DNA from: Allobosea sp035944375
GTDB lineage: Bacteria; Pseudomonadota; Alphaproteobacteria; Rhizobiales; Beijerinckiaceae
NCBI RefSeq assembly: GCF_035944375.1
Contig: NZ_DASZBE010000019.1
Direction: 5' to 3' (one strand)
DNA length: 64,000 nucleotides
Shown here: positions 25,010 through 33,895 of the stretch, in pieces
Numbering within the stretch: the stretch's first letter is position 1
How the letters are laid out: the number at the start of each line of letters is the position of its first letter
Translations under genes and position numbers: made by a program
The notes under the pieces: generated by a model
Told to the model about the DNA's origin: nothing
The model's input: only the letters and a program-made list of their open reading frames with translations
The model's database searches: none

Positions 25010-26558
25010 ACGTCTTGTCCCGGTCGATCTCGCCGGCGAGGCGTCCGAGCGCGGCCGGCAGGTCGTCGGCGATCAGTCCCCGCCCGAGCGCCTCTCCGGC
25101 CCGGCCATGCAGCCAAACGGCAGCACAGGCCGCCTCGAAGGCCGGCATGCCCTGCGCCAGCAGCCCGGCGATCGCACCGCCGAGCACATCGCCCGATCCC
25201 GCCGTCGCCAGGGCCGGGTGACCCGTCGTGTTGATGGCGGCGCGACCATCGGGCCCGGCGACGACCGTATCGATGCCCTTCAGCACCACGACCGCCTGCG
25301 CATGGGCTGCAGCCCGCCGCGCCCGCTCCAGCTTTGACGGTGCCGCGCCGATTCCGGGAGTCGCGGAGAACAGCCGCTGGAACTCCCCCTCATGCGGGGT
25401 CAGCACGCAGGCGCCCTTCCGCCGACCCAGGAGATGCGGCAGACCCGCGCCGGACGCCACGAGCAGGGTCAGCGCATCCGCATCGAGCACGCAGGGGACG
25501 TCGCTCCGAAGCACCGTCATCACCGCATCGCGCGCCGCGGCGTCGAGCCCGAGCGCAGGACCGATCAGCACGGCCGAGAGACGACGCTCGGCCAGCAGCA
25601 GCGAAAGCTGTTCCCTGTCATCGATCGCGCGCTGCATCAGCGCATCGGGGCCGCGGGCGGCGTGAGCCGCCAGCGCCTCGGAACGGCAGGCGATCGTCAC
25701 CAGCCCCCCTCCGAGCCGCAGCGCGGCGACGGCGCCCAGGCGCGGCGCGCCGACTCCGGCGAGCCCGCCGGCGACCACGAGCACCGCGCCACGGCGATAT
25801 TTGTGCGTGTCGGGTGCGTGACATGGCCAGGATTCGCGCCAGAGCGGCGCCGCATTGACAAACAGGACGGGCGGCGCCTCCGGGGTGAAGACGAGCGCCG
25901 GGTCGATGCCGATGTCGGCCAGCGTGACCGTGCCGCAGAGGCTGCGGCCCGGCCAGAGCAGATGCCCGGGCTTCAGCCGGAAGAAGGTGACCGTCTCGGT
26001 CGCCGCGACGACGGGGCCAGTGGCGCATCCCGTGTCGCCGGAGAGGCCGCTGGGGACATCGACCGCCACGACCGGCCGCTGGGCCGCATTGATCGACGAG
26101 ACCAGCGCCGCCGCCTCCCCGTCGAGCGGTCGGTTCAGCCCGGCGCCGAACAGCGCATCGACGATCAGCCCATGGGCCTGCGGCTGGACCGAATCCGGCG
26201 TCTCCACCGACCCGCTCCAGGCCGCCGCCATCGCGGCCGCTTCGCCGGAGAGCTTCGCCCGGTCTCCCAGCAGGGCCAGCGTCACGGGCCGCCCCCGCCG
26301 CGCCAGCAGGCGCGCCGCAACGAAGCCGTCGCCGCCATTGTTGCCGGGCCCGCAGAGCACCAGGATGCGCGCGCCCGGCGGTGTCCGGCGATCGACGGCG
26401 TCGGCCACCGCCTTGCCGGCCCGCTCCATCAGGACGGCACCGGGCGTGCCGGCCGCGATGGCGATGCGATCGGCCGCTGCCATCCCGGCGACGTCGAGCA
26501 GAGCGAGATCATGGAGCGCGGTGTGCGTCATCGGCGCATCATCCGGCAGCACCGACAC
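25008..26558 (-). CDS. nnr: Bifunctional NAD(P)H-hydrate repair enzyme Nnr
   Basis: Repairs hydrated NADH and NADPH. The N-terminal epimerase half (to about residue 215) has VLCGPGNNGGDGFVAARLL. The C-terminal ADP-dependent dehydratase half has the sugar-kinase-like motifs VLTPHEGEFQRLFS, VLKGIDTVVAGPDGR, TGHPALATAGSGDVLGGAIAGLL and AVWLHGRAGE. At 516 residues it has the usual fused length. In several proteobacteria it lies near glnB, as here, where it is divergent from glnB-glnA. Confidence 0.95.
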   Translation of the reverse strand: MSVLPDDAPMTHTALHDLALLDVAGMAAADRIAIAAGTPGAVLMERAGKAVADAVDRRTPPGARILVLCGPGNNGGDGFVAARLLARRGRPVTLALLGDRAKLSGEAAAMAAAWSGSVETPDSVQPQAHGLIVDALFGAGLNRPLDGEAAALVSSINAAQRPVVAVDVPSGLSGDTGCATGPVVAATETVTFFRLKPGHLLWPGRSLCGTVTLADIGIDPALVFTPEAPPVLFVNAAPLWRESWPCHAPDTHKYRRGAVLVVAGGLAGVGAPRLGAVAALRLGGGLVTIACRSEALAAHAARGPDALMQRAIDDREQLSLLLAERRLSAVLIGPALGLDAAARDAVMTVLRSDVPCVLDADALTLLVASGAGLPHLLGRRKGACVLTPHEGEFQRLFSATPGIGAAPSKLERARRAAAHAQAVVVLKGIDTVVAGPDGRAAINTTGHPALATAGSGDVLGGAIAGLLAQGMPAFEAACAAVWLHGRAGEALGRGLIADDLPAALGRLAGEIDRDKT

Positions 26559-26840
26559 CGCGGCAAGGCCGAGGCCGGGAAGAGCTTATGACTATCTATT
26601 GATCATTTGCCTATTTTATCATCTGTTTTCTGCCCCATGATCGCGCATCCGTCGGGAGGGCTCCGCGTAGCGAGAGACAGGCGCCGATGCTATGAGCAGA
26701 GTTGAGGATGTTGCCGTCGGCCCCGCCGGGCCGGTCCGAGCCTGCCGGCCCGGGCTGGCCCCGGCGGGCCGGACGACGGTGGCAGAGGGTTCCGGCGTCC
26801 TGCCGGGGTCGAGTTCGGCGCAAGGGAGGCCGGTCCGCGC
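26559..26840. promoter_or_regulatory. Divergent control region between nnr and glnB
   Basis: 282 bases without a gene. The first 80 (around 26586-26640) are strikingly AT-rich for this genome and probably hold the promoters. The rest is extremely GC-rich and forms strong hairpins (see 26727-26772). I looked for a sigma-54 TGGCAC-N5-TTGC pair and NtrC boxes and did not find convincing ones. Confidence 0.4.
26727..26772 (+). promoter_or_regulatory. Alternative hairpins in the glnB leader
   Basis: CGGGCCGG occurs at 26727-26734 and again at 26765-26772. Their common complement CCGGCCCG lies between them at 26745-26752, so two 8-bp hairpins exclude each other. This is the layout of a conformational switch. 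Whether it is transcribed and functional is not known. Confidence 0.4.
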
Positions 26841-27179
26841 ATGAAGAAGATCGAAGCGATCATCAAGCCGTTCAAGCTGGACGAGGTGAAGGAGGCGCTT
26901 CAGGAGGTCGGCCTGCAGGGCATCACCGTTCTCGAGGCCAAGGGCTTCGGACGGCAGAAGGGCCACACCGAACTCTATCGCGGCGCCGAATACGTCGTCG
27001 ACTTCCTGCCGAAGGTCAAAATCGAGATCGTGCTGGCCGACGAGATGGTCGACGGCGCCATCGAGGCCATCATGAAGGCGGCCCAGACCGGCCGCATCGG
27101 CGATGGCAAGATTTTTGTATCGACGGTGGAGGGGGCGATCCGCATCCGCACCGGAGAAACCGGCGCAGACGCGATCTGA
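26841..27179 (+). CDS. glnB: Nitrogen regulatory protein PII (GlnB)
   Basis: Trimeric sensor of 2-oxoglutarate, ATP/ADP and glutamine status that controls NtrB and glutamine synthetase adenylylation. The 112 residues match the family length, starting MKKIEAIIKPFKLDEVKEAL. The T-loop YRGAEYVVDFLPK holds the uridylylation Tyr51, and the C-terminal signature GRIGDGKIFVSTVEGAIRIRTGE is intact. It is followed after 93 bases by glnA, the conserved glnBA operon. GGGAGG lies upstream of the ATG. Confidence 0.98.
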   Translation: MKKIEAIIKPFKLDEVKEALQEVGLQGITVLEAKGFGRQKGHTELYRGAEYVVDFLPKVKIEIVLADEMVDGAIEAIMKAAQTGRIGDGKIFVSTVEGAIRIRTGETGADAI

Positions 27180-27206
27180 GGGCTCATCCCGACCCGCGCG
27201 TTCGGT

Positions 27207-27233
27207 GGCCCGGAGGTCTGAGAGACCCAAGGG
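27207..27233 (+). promoter_or_regulatory. Stem-loop between glnB and glnA
   Basis: The gap can fold as GGCCC..GGTCT-GAG-AGACC..GGGCC. No T-run follows, so it may mark mRNA processing or partial stopping between the two genes. This is seen by eye. Confidence 0.35.
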
Positions 27234-27272
27234 CCGAATGAGTTGAGAAACGACCACAAGAGGAATGCTGAG

Positions 27273-28682
27273 ATGAAGAACGCCAAGGATGTCCTCAAGG
27301 CGATCAAGGACAACGACGTCAAATATGTCGACTTCCGCTTCACCGACCCGCGCGGCAAGTGGCAGCATGTGACGTTCGACGTCACGATGATCGACGAGGA
27401 CATCTTCGCCGAGGGCACGATGTTCGACGGCTCCTCGATCGCCGGCTGGAAGGCGATCAACGAGTCCGACATGCTGCTGATGCCCGACCCGACGACGGCC
27501 GTGATGGATCCGTTCTTCTCGGCGGCCACGATGGTCATCACCTGCGACGTGCTCGAGCCGGCCACCGGCGAGCCCTATGGCCGCGACCCGCGCGGCATGG
27601 CCAAGAAGGCCGAGGCCTATCTGAAGTCGACCGGCATCGGCGACGCCATCTATGTCGGTCCCGAGGCCGAGTTCTTCGTCTTCGACGACGTCAAGATCGC
27701 CGCCGACCCGTACAACACCGGCTTCAAGCTCGACAACGTCGAGCTGCCGATCAACGGCATGACCGAGTATGAGGGCGGCAATCTCGGCCACCGCATCGCG
27801 ACCAAGGGCGGCTACTTCCCCGTCCCGCCGCAGGACTCGGCGCAGGACATGCGCGGCGAGATGCTCGCGGCCATGGCGGCCATGGGCGTCAAGGTCGAGA
27901 AGCACCATCACGAGGTCGCTTCGGCCCAGCACGAGCTCGGCATGAAGTTCGACACGCTGACGCTGATGGCCGACCAGATGCAGGTCTACAAATACGCCAT
28001 CCACAACGTCGCGCAGAGCTACGGCAAGACCGCGACCTTCATGCCGAAGCCGATCTATGGCGACAACGGCTCGGGCATGCACGTTCACCAGTCGATCTGG
28101 AAGAACGGCAAGCCGATCATGGCCGGCAACAAGTATGCCGACCTGTCGCAGGAGTGCCTCTGGTACATCGGCGGCATCATCAAGCACGCCAAGTCGCTGA
28201 ACGCCTTCACCAACCCGTCGACCAACTCCTACAAGCGTCTGGTCCCGGGCTATGAGGCACCGGTGCTGCTGGCCTATTCGGCCCGCAACCGCTCGGCGTC
28301 CTGCCGTATTCCGTGGACGACCTCGCCGAAGGCCAAGCGCGTCGAGGTCCGCTTCCCCGATCCGATGGCGAACCCCTATCTCGCCTTCGCCGCGATGCTG
28401 ATGGCCGGCCTCGATGGCATCATCAACAAGATCGATCCGGGCCCGGCCATGGACAAGGATCTCTACGACCTGCCGCCGCGCGAGCTGAAGAAGATCCCGA
28501 CGGTCTGCGGTTCGCTGCGCGAGGCGCTGGAGGCGCTCAAGAAGGACAACGCCTATCTCAAGGCCGGCGGCGTCTTCAACGACGACTTCATCGAGAGCTA
28601 CATCGAGCTGAAGATGCAGGACGTGGCGCGCTTCGAGATGACGCCGCATCCGGTCGAGTTCGCGATGTACTACTCCTACTGA
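27273..28682 (+). CDS. glnA: Glutamine synthetase type I (GlnA)
   Basis: Condenses ammonium and glutamate to glutamine, the main entry of nitrogen. The 469 residues have the usual GSI length and motifs: FDGSSIAGWKAINESDM, the metal-binding EAEFFVFD, HHHEVASAQHELGMKFD, the ATP region NPSTNSYKRLVPGYEAPV and the adenylylation Tyr in DKDLYDLPPRELKKIP near residue 397. I chose the ATG at 27273, with AAGAGG 9 bases ahead, over an in-frame start at 27243. It is probably regulated by PII, GlnE and NtrC. Confidence 0.98.
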   Translation: MKNAKDVLKAIKDNDVKYVDFRFTDPRGKWQHVTFDVTMIDEDIFAEGTMFDGSSIAGWKAINESDMLLMPDPTTAVMDPFFSAATMVITCDVLEPATGEPYGRDPRGMAKKAEAYLKSTGIGDAIYVGPEAEFFVFDDVKIAADPYNTGFKLDNVELPINGMTEYEGGNLGHRIATKGGYFPVPPQDSAQDMRGEMLAAMAAMGVKVEKHHHEVASAQHELGMKFDTLTLMADQMQVYKYAIHNVAQSYGKTATFMPKPIYGDNGSGMHVHQSIWKNGKPIMAGNKYADLSQECLWYIGGIIKHAKSLNAFTNPSTNSYKRLVPGYEAPVLLAYSARNRSASCRIPWTTSPKAKRVEVRFPDPMANPYLAFAAMLMAGLDGIINKIDPGPAMDKDLYDLPPRELKKIPTVCGSLREALEALKKDNAYLKAGGVFNDDFIESYIELKMQDVARFEMTPHPVEFAMYYSY

Positions 28683-28690
28683 GGATTTCG

Positions 28691-28709
28691 GCCGGCCCGA
28701 GCGGCCGGC
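28691..28709 (+). repeat. Small GC hairpin after glnA
   Basis: GCCGGCC and GGCCGGC are separated by CGAGC, just after the glnA stop. It lacks a T-run; the real terminator is further on. Confidence 0.4.
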
Positions 28710-28750
28710 CGCGAGCTTCCTCCCGACCGCCGTTCGCGGTCCACCTTTGC

Positions 28751-28781
28751 AGCCGGGGTGGCGACACCCCGGCTGTTTTTT
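28751..28781 (+). terminator. Rho-independent terminator of glnB-glnA
   Basis: A perfect 10-bp stem (AGCCGGGGTG / CACCCCGGCT) with a GCGA loop is followed by G and a run of six T's. Confidence 0.93.
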
Positions 28782-28829
28782 GACTCGGGCATGCGCGGCG
28801 GCCTTAGCGGAACCGCAGATTCCGGAGCC

Positions 28830-30062
28830 CTAGCCCGCGGCGCTGGCGGCCTGCGGTGCGTGGGCCAGCGTCTCATAGGCGGCGATGGTGCGCGCGACAT
28901 GGCGCTCGACCGTCAGCGGGTCGGCCCAGTAGCGCCGATAGGCGGCCTCCCCCAAGCGACGCGCCGTGTCGTCGTCCTGAAGCTGCGCGAGCGCGGCCGC
29001 CAGACCCGCGACATCCCCGCCATCGACGAGCAGCCCGTCCTCGCCGTCGCGGATCCAGCCGGCCGGCCCGGTCGTGCGGGCGAGCACGACCGGGACGCCG
29101 CGTGAGCGGGCCTCGGCCACGACCAGCGGCCCGGGCTCGTACCAGAGCGAGGGCAGGACGAGGCAGCGGGCGCGCTCGATCTCTTCGAAGACGCGCTCGG
29201 CGGGAAGCCAGGCGCCGAAATCGGCGGCGGGATTGGCCTTCAAGATCTCGGCGCGCAGCGGTCCCTCGCCGACGAAGCGCACCGGCATCCCCGCCTCCTG
29301 CGCCGCCCGGGCCAGGACGTCGCCGGCCTTCTCCTGGGTGAAGCGCCCGAGAAAGAGCGCGTGCCGGTTGCCGGCGACCTCGGCGGGCGGCCGCTTCTGG
29401 GCCTCCATCATGTTCTCGACCACCACATGGCGGGCCTGCCGGGGCAGGAACGCGCGGGCGACGTCGCGCGCGAAATCGCTGACATGGATGAAGAGCGGCT
29501 GGGTGAGCGCCCGCAGCGCCTCGTCGGAGCGCCATTGCCGGGCGACGCGGACGAGCTTGTGGGCATAGCTCTCGCGGTCGCAATTCGCCGCCATGCAGCC
29601 GCCCGACATCGGCCGGCGTGCGCAAGGCGCTCCCGCCTTGAAGTCGAAATAGCCGCCGGTGGGGCAGAACGAGAAATAGTCGTGCATGGTGATCGCGATC
29701 GGCAGTCCGCTCTCGCCCGCGGCTGCGATGGCGGCCGGACTGAAGGCCTTGGTCCACTGATGCAGATGGACGATCGTCCCGGCCGGCTGGCGCGCGAGCA
29801 GCGCCGTCAGGAAGGCGTGGGCCGCGGCGTTCCAGATGCCCTGCCGGGCGGCGGCGATGCGGCCCCCGACCTTCCAGATCTCCTCGCCCTCGAAGCGCTG
29901 GACGTCGATGCGGGGATGATCGAGCCGGGGCGAGACGGGACCGATCGCACAGGCGAAGACGACATCGACGCCGGCCTCGGCCAGGCCGCGCGCGCTCTCG
30001 AGGGCCACCTTGGCGGCGCCGCCATTGACGGCACCGAAATCGCTGACGATGACGCAACGCAT
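28830..30062 (-). CDS. Family 4 glycosyltransferase
   Basis: The 410-residue GT-B enzyme starts with VIVSDFGAVNGGAAKVALESA, an N-terminal Rossmann glycine loop. The middle cysteine cluster (CPTGGYFDFKAGAPCARRPM and two more cysteines) is typical of a subgroup of GT4 enzymes. The C-terminal half has VGEGPLRAEI and the donor-binding ARSRGVPVVLARTTGPAGWI. No other cell-surface polysaccharide genes are nearby, so the acceptor cannot be guessed. It is convergent with glnA. Confidence 0.87.
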   Translation of the reverse strand: MRCVIVSDFGAVNGGAAKVALESARGLAEAGVDVVFACAIGPVSPRLDHPRIDVQRFEGEEIWKVGGRIAAARQGIWNAAAHAFLTALLARQPAGTIVHLHQWTKAFSPAAIAAAGESGLPIAITMHDYFSFCPTGGYFDFKAGAPCARRPMSGGCMAANCDRESYAHKLVRVARQWRSDEALRALTQPLFIHVSDFARDVARAFLPRQARHVVVENMMEAQKRPPAEVAGNRHALFLGRFTQEKAGDVLARAAQEAGMPVRFVGEGPLRAEILKANPAADFGAWLPAERVFEEIERARCLVLPSLWYEPGPLVVAEARSRGVPVVLARTTGPAGWIRDGEDGLLVDGGDVAGLAAALAQLQDDDTARRLGEAAYRRYWADPLTVERHVARTIAAYETLAHAPQAASAAG

Positions 30063-30144
30063 GGGCAGGACACCTTTCCGCTCGCACCCTAGGGCGAAAA
30101 GGTTGATGTTTTGCCGTGGCTGCGCGATCCGGCTCGGCTCGTGG

Positions 30145-30330
30145 TCAGCGGGCGCCGGGCACCAGACGGCCGAGCATGGCCGAGAATCCCGCGGTCAGCC
30201 GCGCCCGCCAGCCGGACTGGAAGGCCGCGTCGCCATAGCCGGCGACCTCGTCATGGCCGAAGGCTTCGCCGGCACAGCGCGCCGCCCGCTCCAGCCCCGC
30301 CATCGTGATGTGCGTGTCCCTGTGGGCCAT
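30145..30330 (-). CDS. 61-residue protein of unknown function
   Basis: A short protein (MAHRDTHITMAGLERAARCA... ending SAMLGRLVPGAR) with a basic amphipathic second half. The ribosome site GAGGGGG lies just upstream of the ATG and a full EcfG promoter stands further upstream, which together make the gene credible despite its size. No family recognised. Probably a general-stress protein by promoter type. Confidence 0.65.
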   Translation of the reverse strand: MAHRDTHITMAGLERAARCAGEAFGHDEVAGYGDAAFQSGWRARLTAGFSAMLGRLVPGAR

Positions 30331-30417
30331 ACCGTTCCCCCTCACTTCAGCGCCAATGTCGCAGCCGCCGCAGCGGCCCGCCTGTCGCATTCCGGCGATC
30401 ATGGCCGACCGGGCCTT

Positions 30418-30442
30418 AACGCGCCTTGAACAGGCCGGTTCC
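30418..30442 (-). promoter_or_regulatory. EcfG promoter for the 61-residue gene
   Basis: On the minus strand GGAAC and CGTT are separated by exactly 16 bases, a complete match to the EcfG consensus. Transcription would start near 30411, about 80 bases before the ATG at 30330. Confidence 0.7.
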
Positions 30443-30539
30443 CAGCGCGGCGGCATCGCTGTAGGACAGGGGCCGGACGCGTCGGCGACCCATCTGGGCT
30501 ATGATGGAACGTCGCGAATCGGGGACTTTCAGGCGGACC

Positions 30540-32648
30540 ATGGTGGACAACGGCGATCTTTTCGGCGGCCAGCCCGGCGACCCGGCCCCCATGGCCCCGC
30601 CTGCGGCTGCGAAGCCGGCGCGCACCGCCGCGGCGCAAGCCCTATCGGCCGCCCCCGTACGCCAGCAGCCGGCCGCGGCGGCGCCTCCGCGCAACGGAAC
30701 CCTGTCCGAGGCGGGCTACGACGCCTCCGCGATCGAGGTGCTGGAGGGGCTGGAGCCGGTGCGCCGGCGGCCCGGCATGTATATCGGCGGCACCGACGAG
30801 CGTGCGCTGCATCACCTCTTCGCCGAGGTGATCGACAATGCCATGGACGAGGCCGTGGCGGGCCATGCCAGCTTCATCGATGTCGAGCTGTTGGAGGATG
30901 GCTCGATCGCGGTGACCGACAATGGTCGCGGCATCCCGGTCGATCCGCACCCGAAATTTCCCGGCAAGTCGGCGCTCGAGGTCATCATGACCACGCTGCA
31001 TGCCGGCGGAAAGTTCGACTCCAAGGCCTATGAGACCTCCGGCGGCCTGCACGGCGTCGGCGTCTCCGTCGTCAATGCGCTCTCCGACCGGCTCGAGGTC
31101 GAGGTCGCCCGCGGGAAGATGCTCTACCGCCAGGTGTTCTCGCGCGGCCTGCCGCAGGGGCCGCTGGAGACGGTCGGCCCCGTCGCCAACCGCCGCGGCA
31201 CGCGGGTGCGCTTCCATGCCGACGCACAGATCTTCGGCGAAGGCGCGCAGTTCGTGCCGGCGCGGCTGTTCCGCATGGCCCGCTCGAAAGCCTATCTGTT
31301 CGGCGGCGTCGAGATCCGCTGGCGCTGCGCGCCCGGGCTGCTCAAGCCGGAGGGCGACGTCGCCGCCGAAGCCGTCTTCAAGTTCCCCGGCGGCCTGCGC
31401 GACTATCTGGCCCGCGAGATCGAGGGCAAGGACCTCGTGGCCGAGCCGATCTTCTCCGGCAAGATCACCAAGGACGGCAGCCACGGCTCGCTGGAATGGG
31501 CGATCGCCTGGCTGGCGACGGGCGAGGACGGCTTCTCCTCCTCCTACTGCAACACCATCCCGACGCCCGAGGGCGGCACGCATGAATCCGGCCTGCGGAT
31601 CGCGCTGCTGCGCGGCCTGCGCGACCATGCCGAGCGCATCGGCCAGTCGAAGCGCATGGCGCAGGTCACCGCCGACGACGTGATGGCGACCTGCGCGGCC
31701 ATGCTCTCGGTCTTCATCCGCGAGCCGGAGTTCCAGGGCCAGACCAAGGACAAGCTGGCGACGCTGGAGGCCGCGCGCATCGTCGAGAACGCCGTGCGCG
31801 ACGCCTTCGACCACTGGCTCGCCCAGGCGCCGCAACAGGCGCTGAAACTGCTCGACTGGTCGGTCGACCGGGCCGAGGAGCGCCTGCGCCGCCGGCTCGA
31901 GAAGGAGGTGTCGCGCAAGACCGCGACCCGCAAGCTCAGGCTGCCCGGCAAGCTCGCCGACTGCTCGAATGCCGGCGCGGCGGGCTCCGAGCTCTTCATC
32001 GTCGAGGGCGATTCGGCCGGCGGCTCGGCCAAGCAGGCGCGCAACCGCGCCACCCAGGCGATCCTGCCGCTGCGCGGCAAGATCCTCAACGTCGCCAACG
32101 CCACCCGCGAGAAGCTGAATGCGAACCAGCAACTCGCCGACCTGATCCTGGCGCTCGGCTGCGGCATCGGCAGCCAGTTCCGCGAGGACGATCTGCGCTA
32201 TGAGAAGGTCATCGTGATGACCGACGCCGATGTCGACGGCGCGCACATCGCCTCGCTGCTGGTGACCTTCTTCTGGCGCCAGATGCCGCGGCTGATCGAG
32301 AAGGGACACCTCTATCTCTCGATCCCGCCGCTCTATCGCCTGCGCCTTGGCGGCAAATCCGTCTATGCCCGCGACGACGCCCACAAGGACGAGCTCATCG
32401 CCAGCGTCTTCAAGGGCAAGAAGCCCGAGATCGGCCGCTTCAAAGGCCTCGGCGAGATGATGCCGGCCGAGCTCAAGGAAACCACGATGGACCCGGCCAA
32501 GCGGATCCTGCTCAAGGTCATGGTCGATCACGAGACCCGCGAGGAGACCTCCGACACGGTCGAGCGGCTGATGGGCAACAAGCCGGAAGCGCGCTTCCTC
32601 TTCATCCAGGAGCGGGCGGCCTTCGCCGGGGAGCTGATCGACCTGTGA
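30540..32648 (+). CDS. parE: DNA topoisomerase IV subunit B (ParE)
   Basis: ATPase subunit of the decatenating topoisomerase. The GHKL ATPase motifs are EVIDNAMDEAVAGHA, DNGRGIPVDPHPKFPGKSAL and HAGGKFD with the GLHGVGVSVVNALS loop. The TOPRIM part has VEGDSAGGSAKQARNR and PLRGKILNV, and the C-terminus MTDADVDGAHI and IGRFKGLGEM. It has about 50 extra Ala/Pro-rich residues before the ATPase domain. The absence of the large GyrB insert supports ParE over GyrB. I chose the ATG at 30540, with AGGCGG upstream. Confidence 0.95.
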   Translation: MVDNGDLFGGQPGDPAPMAPPAAAKPARTAAAQALSAAPVRQQPAAAAPPRNGTLSEAGYDASAIEVLEGLEPVRRRPGMYIGGTDERALHHLFAEVIDNAMDEAVAGHASFIDVELLEDGSIAVTDNGRGIPVDPHPKFPGKSALEVIMTTLHAGGKFDSKAYETSGGLHGVGVSVVNALSDRLEVEVARGKMLYRQVFSRGLPQGPLETVGPVANRRGTRVRFHADAQIFGEGAQFVPARLFRMARSKAYLFGGVEIRWRCAPGLLKPEGDVAAEAVFKFPGGLRDYLAREIEGKDLVAEPIFSGKITKDGSHGSLEWAIAWLATGEDGFSSSYCNTIPTPEGGTHESGLRIALLRGLRDHAERIGQSKRMAQVTADDVMATCAAMLSVFIREPEFQGQTKDKLATLEAARIVENAVRDAFDHWLAQAPQQALKLLDWSVDRAEERLRRRLEKEVSRKTATRKLRLPGKLADCSNAGAAGSELFIVEGDSAGGSAKQARNRATQAILPLRGKILNVANATREKLNANQQLADLILALGCGIGSQFREDDLRYEKVIVMTDADVDGAHIASLLVTFFWRQMPRLIEKGHLYLSIPPLYRLRLGGKSVYARDDAHKDELIASVFKGKKPEIGRFKGLGEMMPAELKETTMDPAKRILLKVMVDHETREETSDTVERLMGNKPEARFLFIQERAAFAGELIDL

Positions 32649-32680
32649 TCGCGGCGGCCCGCTCCAGCGCCCCCCGCCAG

Positions 32681-32698
32681 CCCCGCATTGTTGCGGGG
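32681..32698 (+). terminator. Hairpin after parE, possible transcript end
   Basis: CCCCGCA and TGCGGGG form a perfect 7-bp stem around TTGT, 33 bases after the parE stop. No T-run follows, so if it ends transcription it is a weak or factor-assisted site. Confidence 0.4.
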
Positions 32699-32861
32699 TT
32701 GGCCGGCAAAGCTGTCGGGCTGCGCAGGCGGGGCATGGCGCGCATGTTGGCCGCATGCCTCATGACACGCCCTCCCGCCCAGCGCCGCTCTGCCATGATC
32801 TCTCCGGAACCGCCGACAAGCGCTTGTGCGAACGGCCTTTCGGCGACGGGCCGCTGATCCG

Positions 32862-33821
32862 ATGGGGCGCCCTCCTCCCGCTGCATCTCGACGCGACGGC
32901 GATCTGGTGGCGCCCGGCTGGGACGATCTGCGGATCTTCCACGCCATCGCCGAATGCGGGTCGCTGGCCCTGGCAGCGGTCCGGCTCCACCTGAGCGAGG
33001 CGACGATCGCTCGCCGGCTCAAGATCCTCGAGCGGGATCTCGGTCTGCTGCTGTTCCGGCGGGGCGCCAACCGCCTGATCCCGACCGAGGCGGGCGCTGC
33101 TCTCGCCAGCGAGGCGGACCACGTCGCGGTAGCTGCCGAGCGTTTCGCGAGCCGGGCGCGCGGCTTGCGTGTCCGTGCGGATGCGCCGGTCCGGGTGACG
33201 GCGACGACCTCGATCAGCCTGATGCTGACGAAGCACGCCACCGCCCTCTCCGCAGCGGCCGGCGGCGTCGAGATCGTGATCATCAGCACCCGGCAACGGC
33301 TCGACCTCGCCCGCGGCGACGCCGACATCGCGATCCGGATGAGCCGCGTTCCCGACGAGCCCGGCCATTTCGCCCAGAAGATCGGCCGGCTGGTGCAGGC
33401 GCTCTATGTTCGCCGCGACGTCGATCCGCTGACGGCGCCGATCATCTCGGTCAGCCGAGAGACCTCCTCGCGCATCGACGAGCACATCCTCGCCTTCGCC
33501 GCCGGACGGCCCATCGCCGCGCGCGTCGGCGATTCGGCGGCGCGTTACGAGAGCGTGCGCGCCTCCGGGGCCGTTTCGATGGTGCCCTGCTTCATGGGCG
33601 ACGCCGACGAAACGCTTAGACGGCTGGCCCCGCCACCGGACCGGACCGCGGACGAGATCTTCCTCGTGACGCATGAGGTCTCGCGGCAACGCCCGGCGGT
33701 CGCCGCGGTGGCCGCCGCCCTGCGCAGCCTGTTCCGCGAGCAGCGGGCCGCGCTGGCGGGAGCCCCGGCCGAGGCCGATGCGATGCCGACAATCCGACCT
33801 GTCGCGCCAACGCTTCGCTAA
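32862..33821 (+). CDS. LysR-family transcriptional regulator
   Basis: The N-terminal winged helix-turn-helix is clear (WDDLRIFHAIAECGSLALAAVRLHLSEATIARRLKILERDL, then LLFRRGANRLIPTEAGAAL). The effector domain follows from about residue 95. Unusually the usual LysR divergent partner is absent: parE lies upstream on the same strand. The helix-turn-helix variant (SEATIARRLK instead of SQPALSRQI) is that of the GcvA-distant group acting on single genes. Start chosen at ATG 32862; a GTG at 32826 is possible. Target unknown. Confidence 0.88.
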   Translation: MGRPPPAASRRDGDLVAPGWDDLRIFHAIAECGSLALAAVRLHLSEATIARRLKILERDLGLLLFRRGANRLIPTEAGAALASEADHVAVAAERFASRARGLRVRADAPVRVTATTSISLMLTKHATALSAAAGGVEIVIISTRQRLDLARGDADIAIRMSRVPDEPGHFAQKIGRLVQALYVRRDVDPLTAPIISVSRETSSRIDEHILAFAAGRPIAARVGDSAARYESVRASGAVSMVPCFMGDADETLRRLAPPPDRTADEIFLVTHEVSRQRPAVAAVAAALRSLFREQRAALAGAPAEADAMPTIRPVAPTLR

Positions 33822-33895
33822 CCGTCTTTTTACGGCTGCTGCCGCAAAGTCGTTCCCGCCGGGCGCGAAGCTGCGTCGGCGCTGGGGAGGCCCAC

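Noticed and set aside
26700..26840. Sigma-54 promoter for glnB
   Set aside because: The closest match, TGGCAGAGGGTTCCGGC, lacks the TTGC of the -12 element.
26619..28649. 676-codon minus-strand frame opposite glnB-glnA
   Set aside because: Antisense of two perfectly conserved genes; no domain visible.
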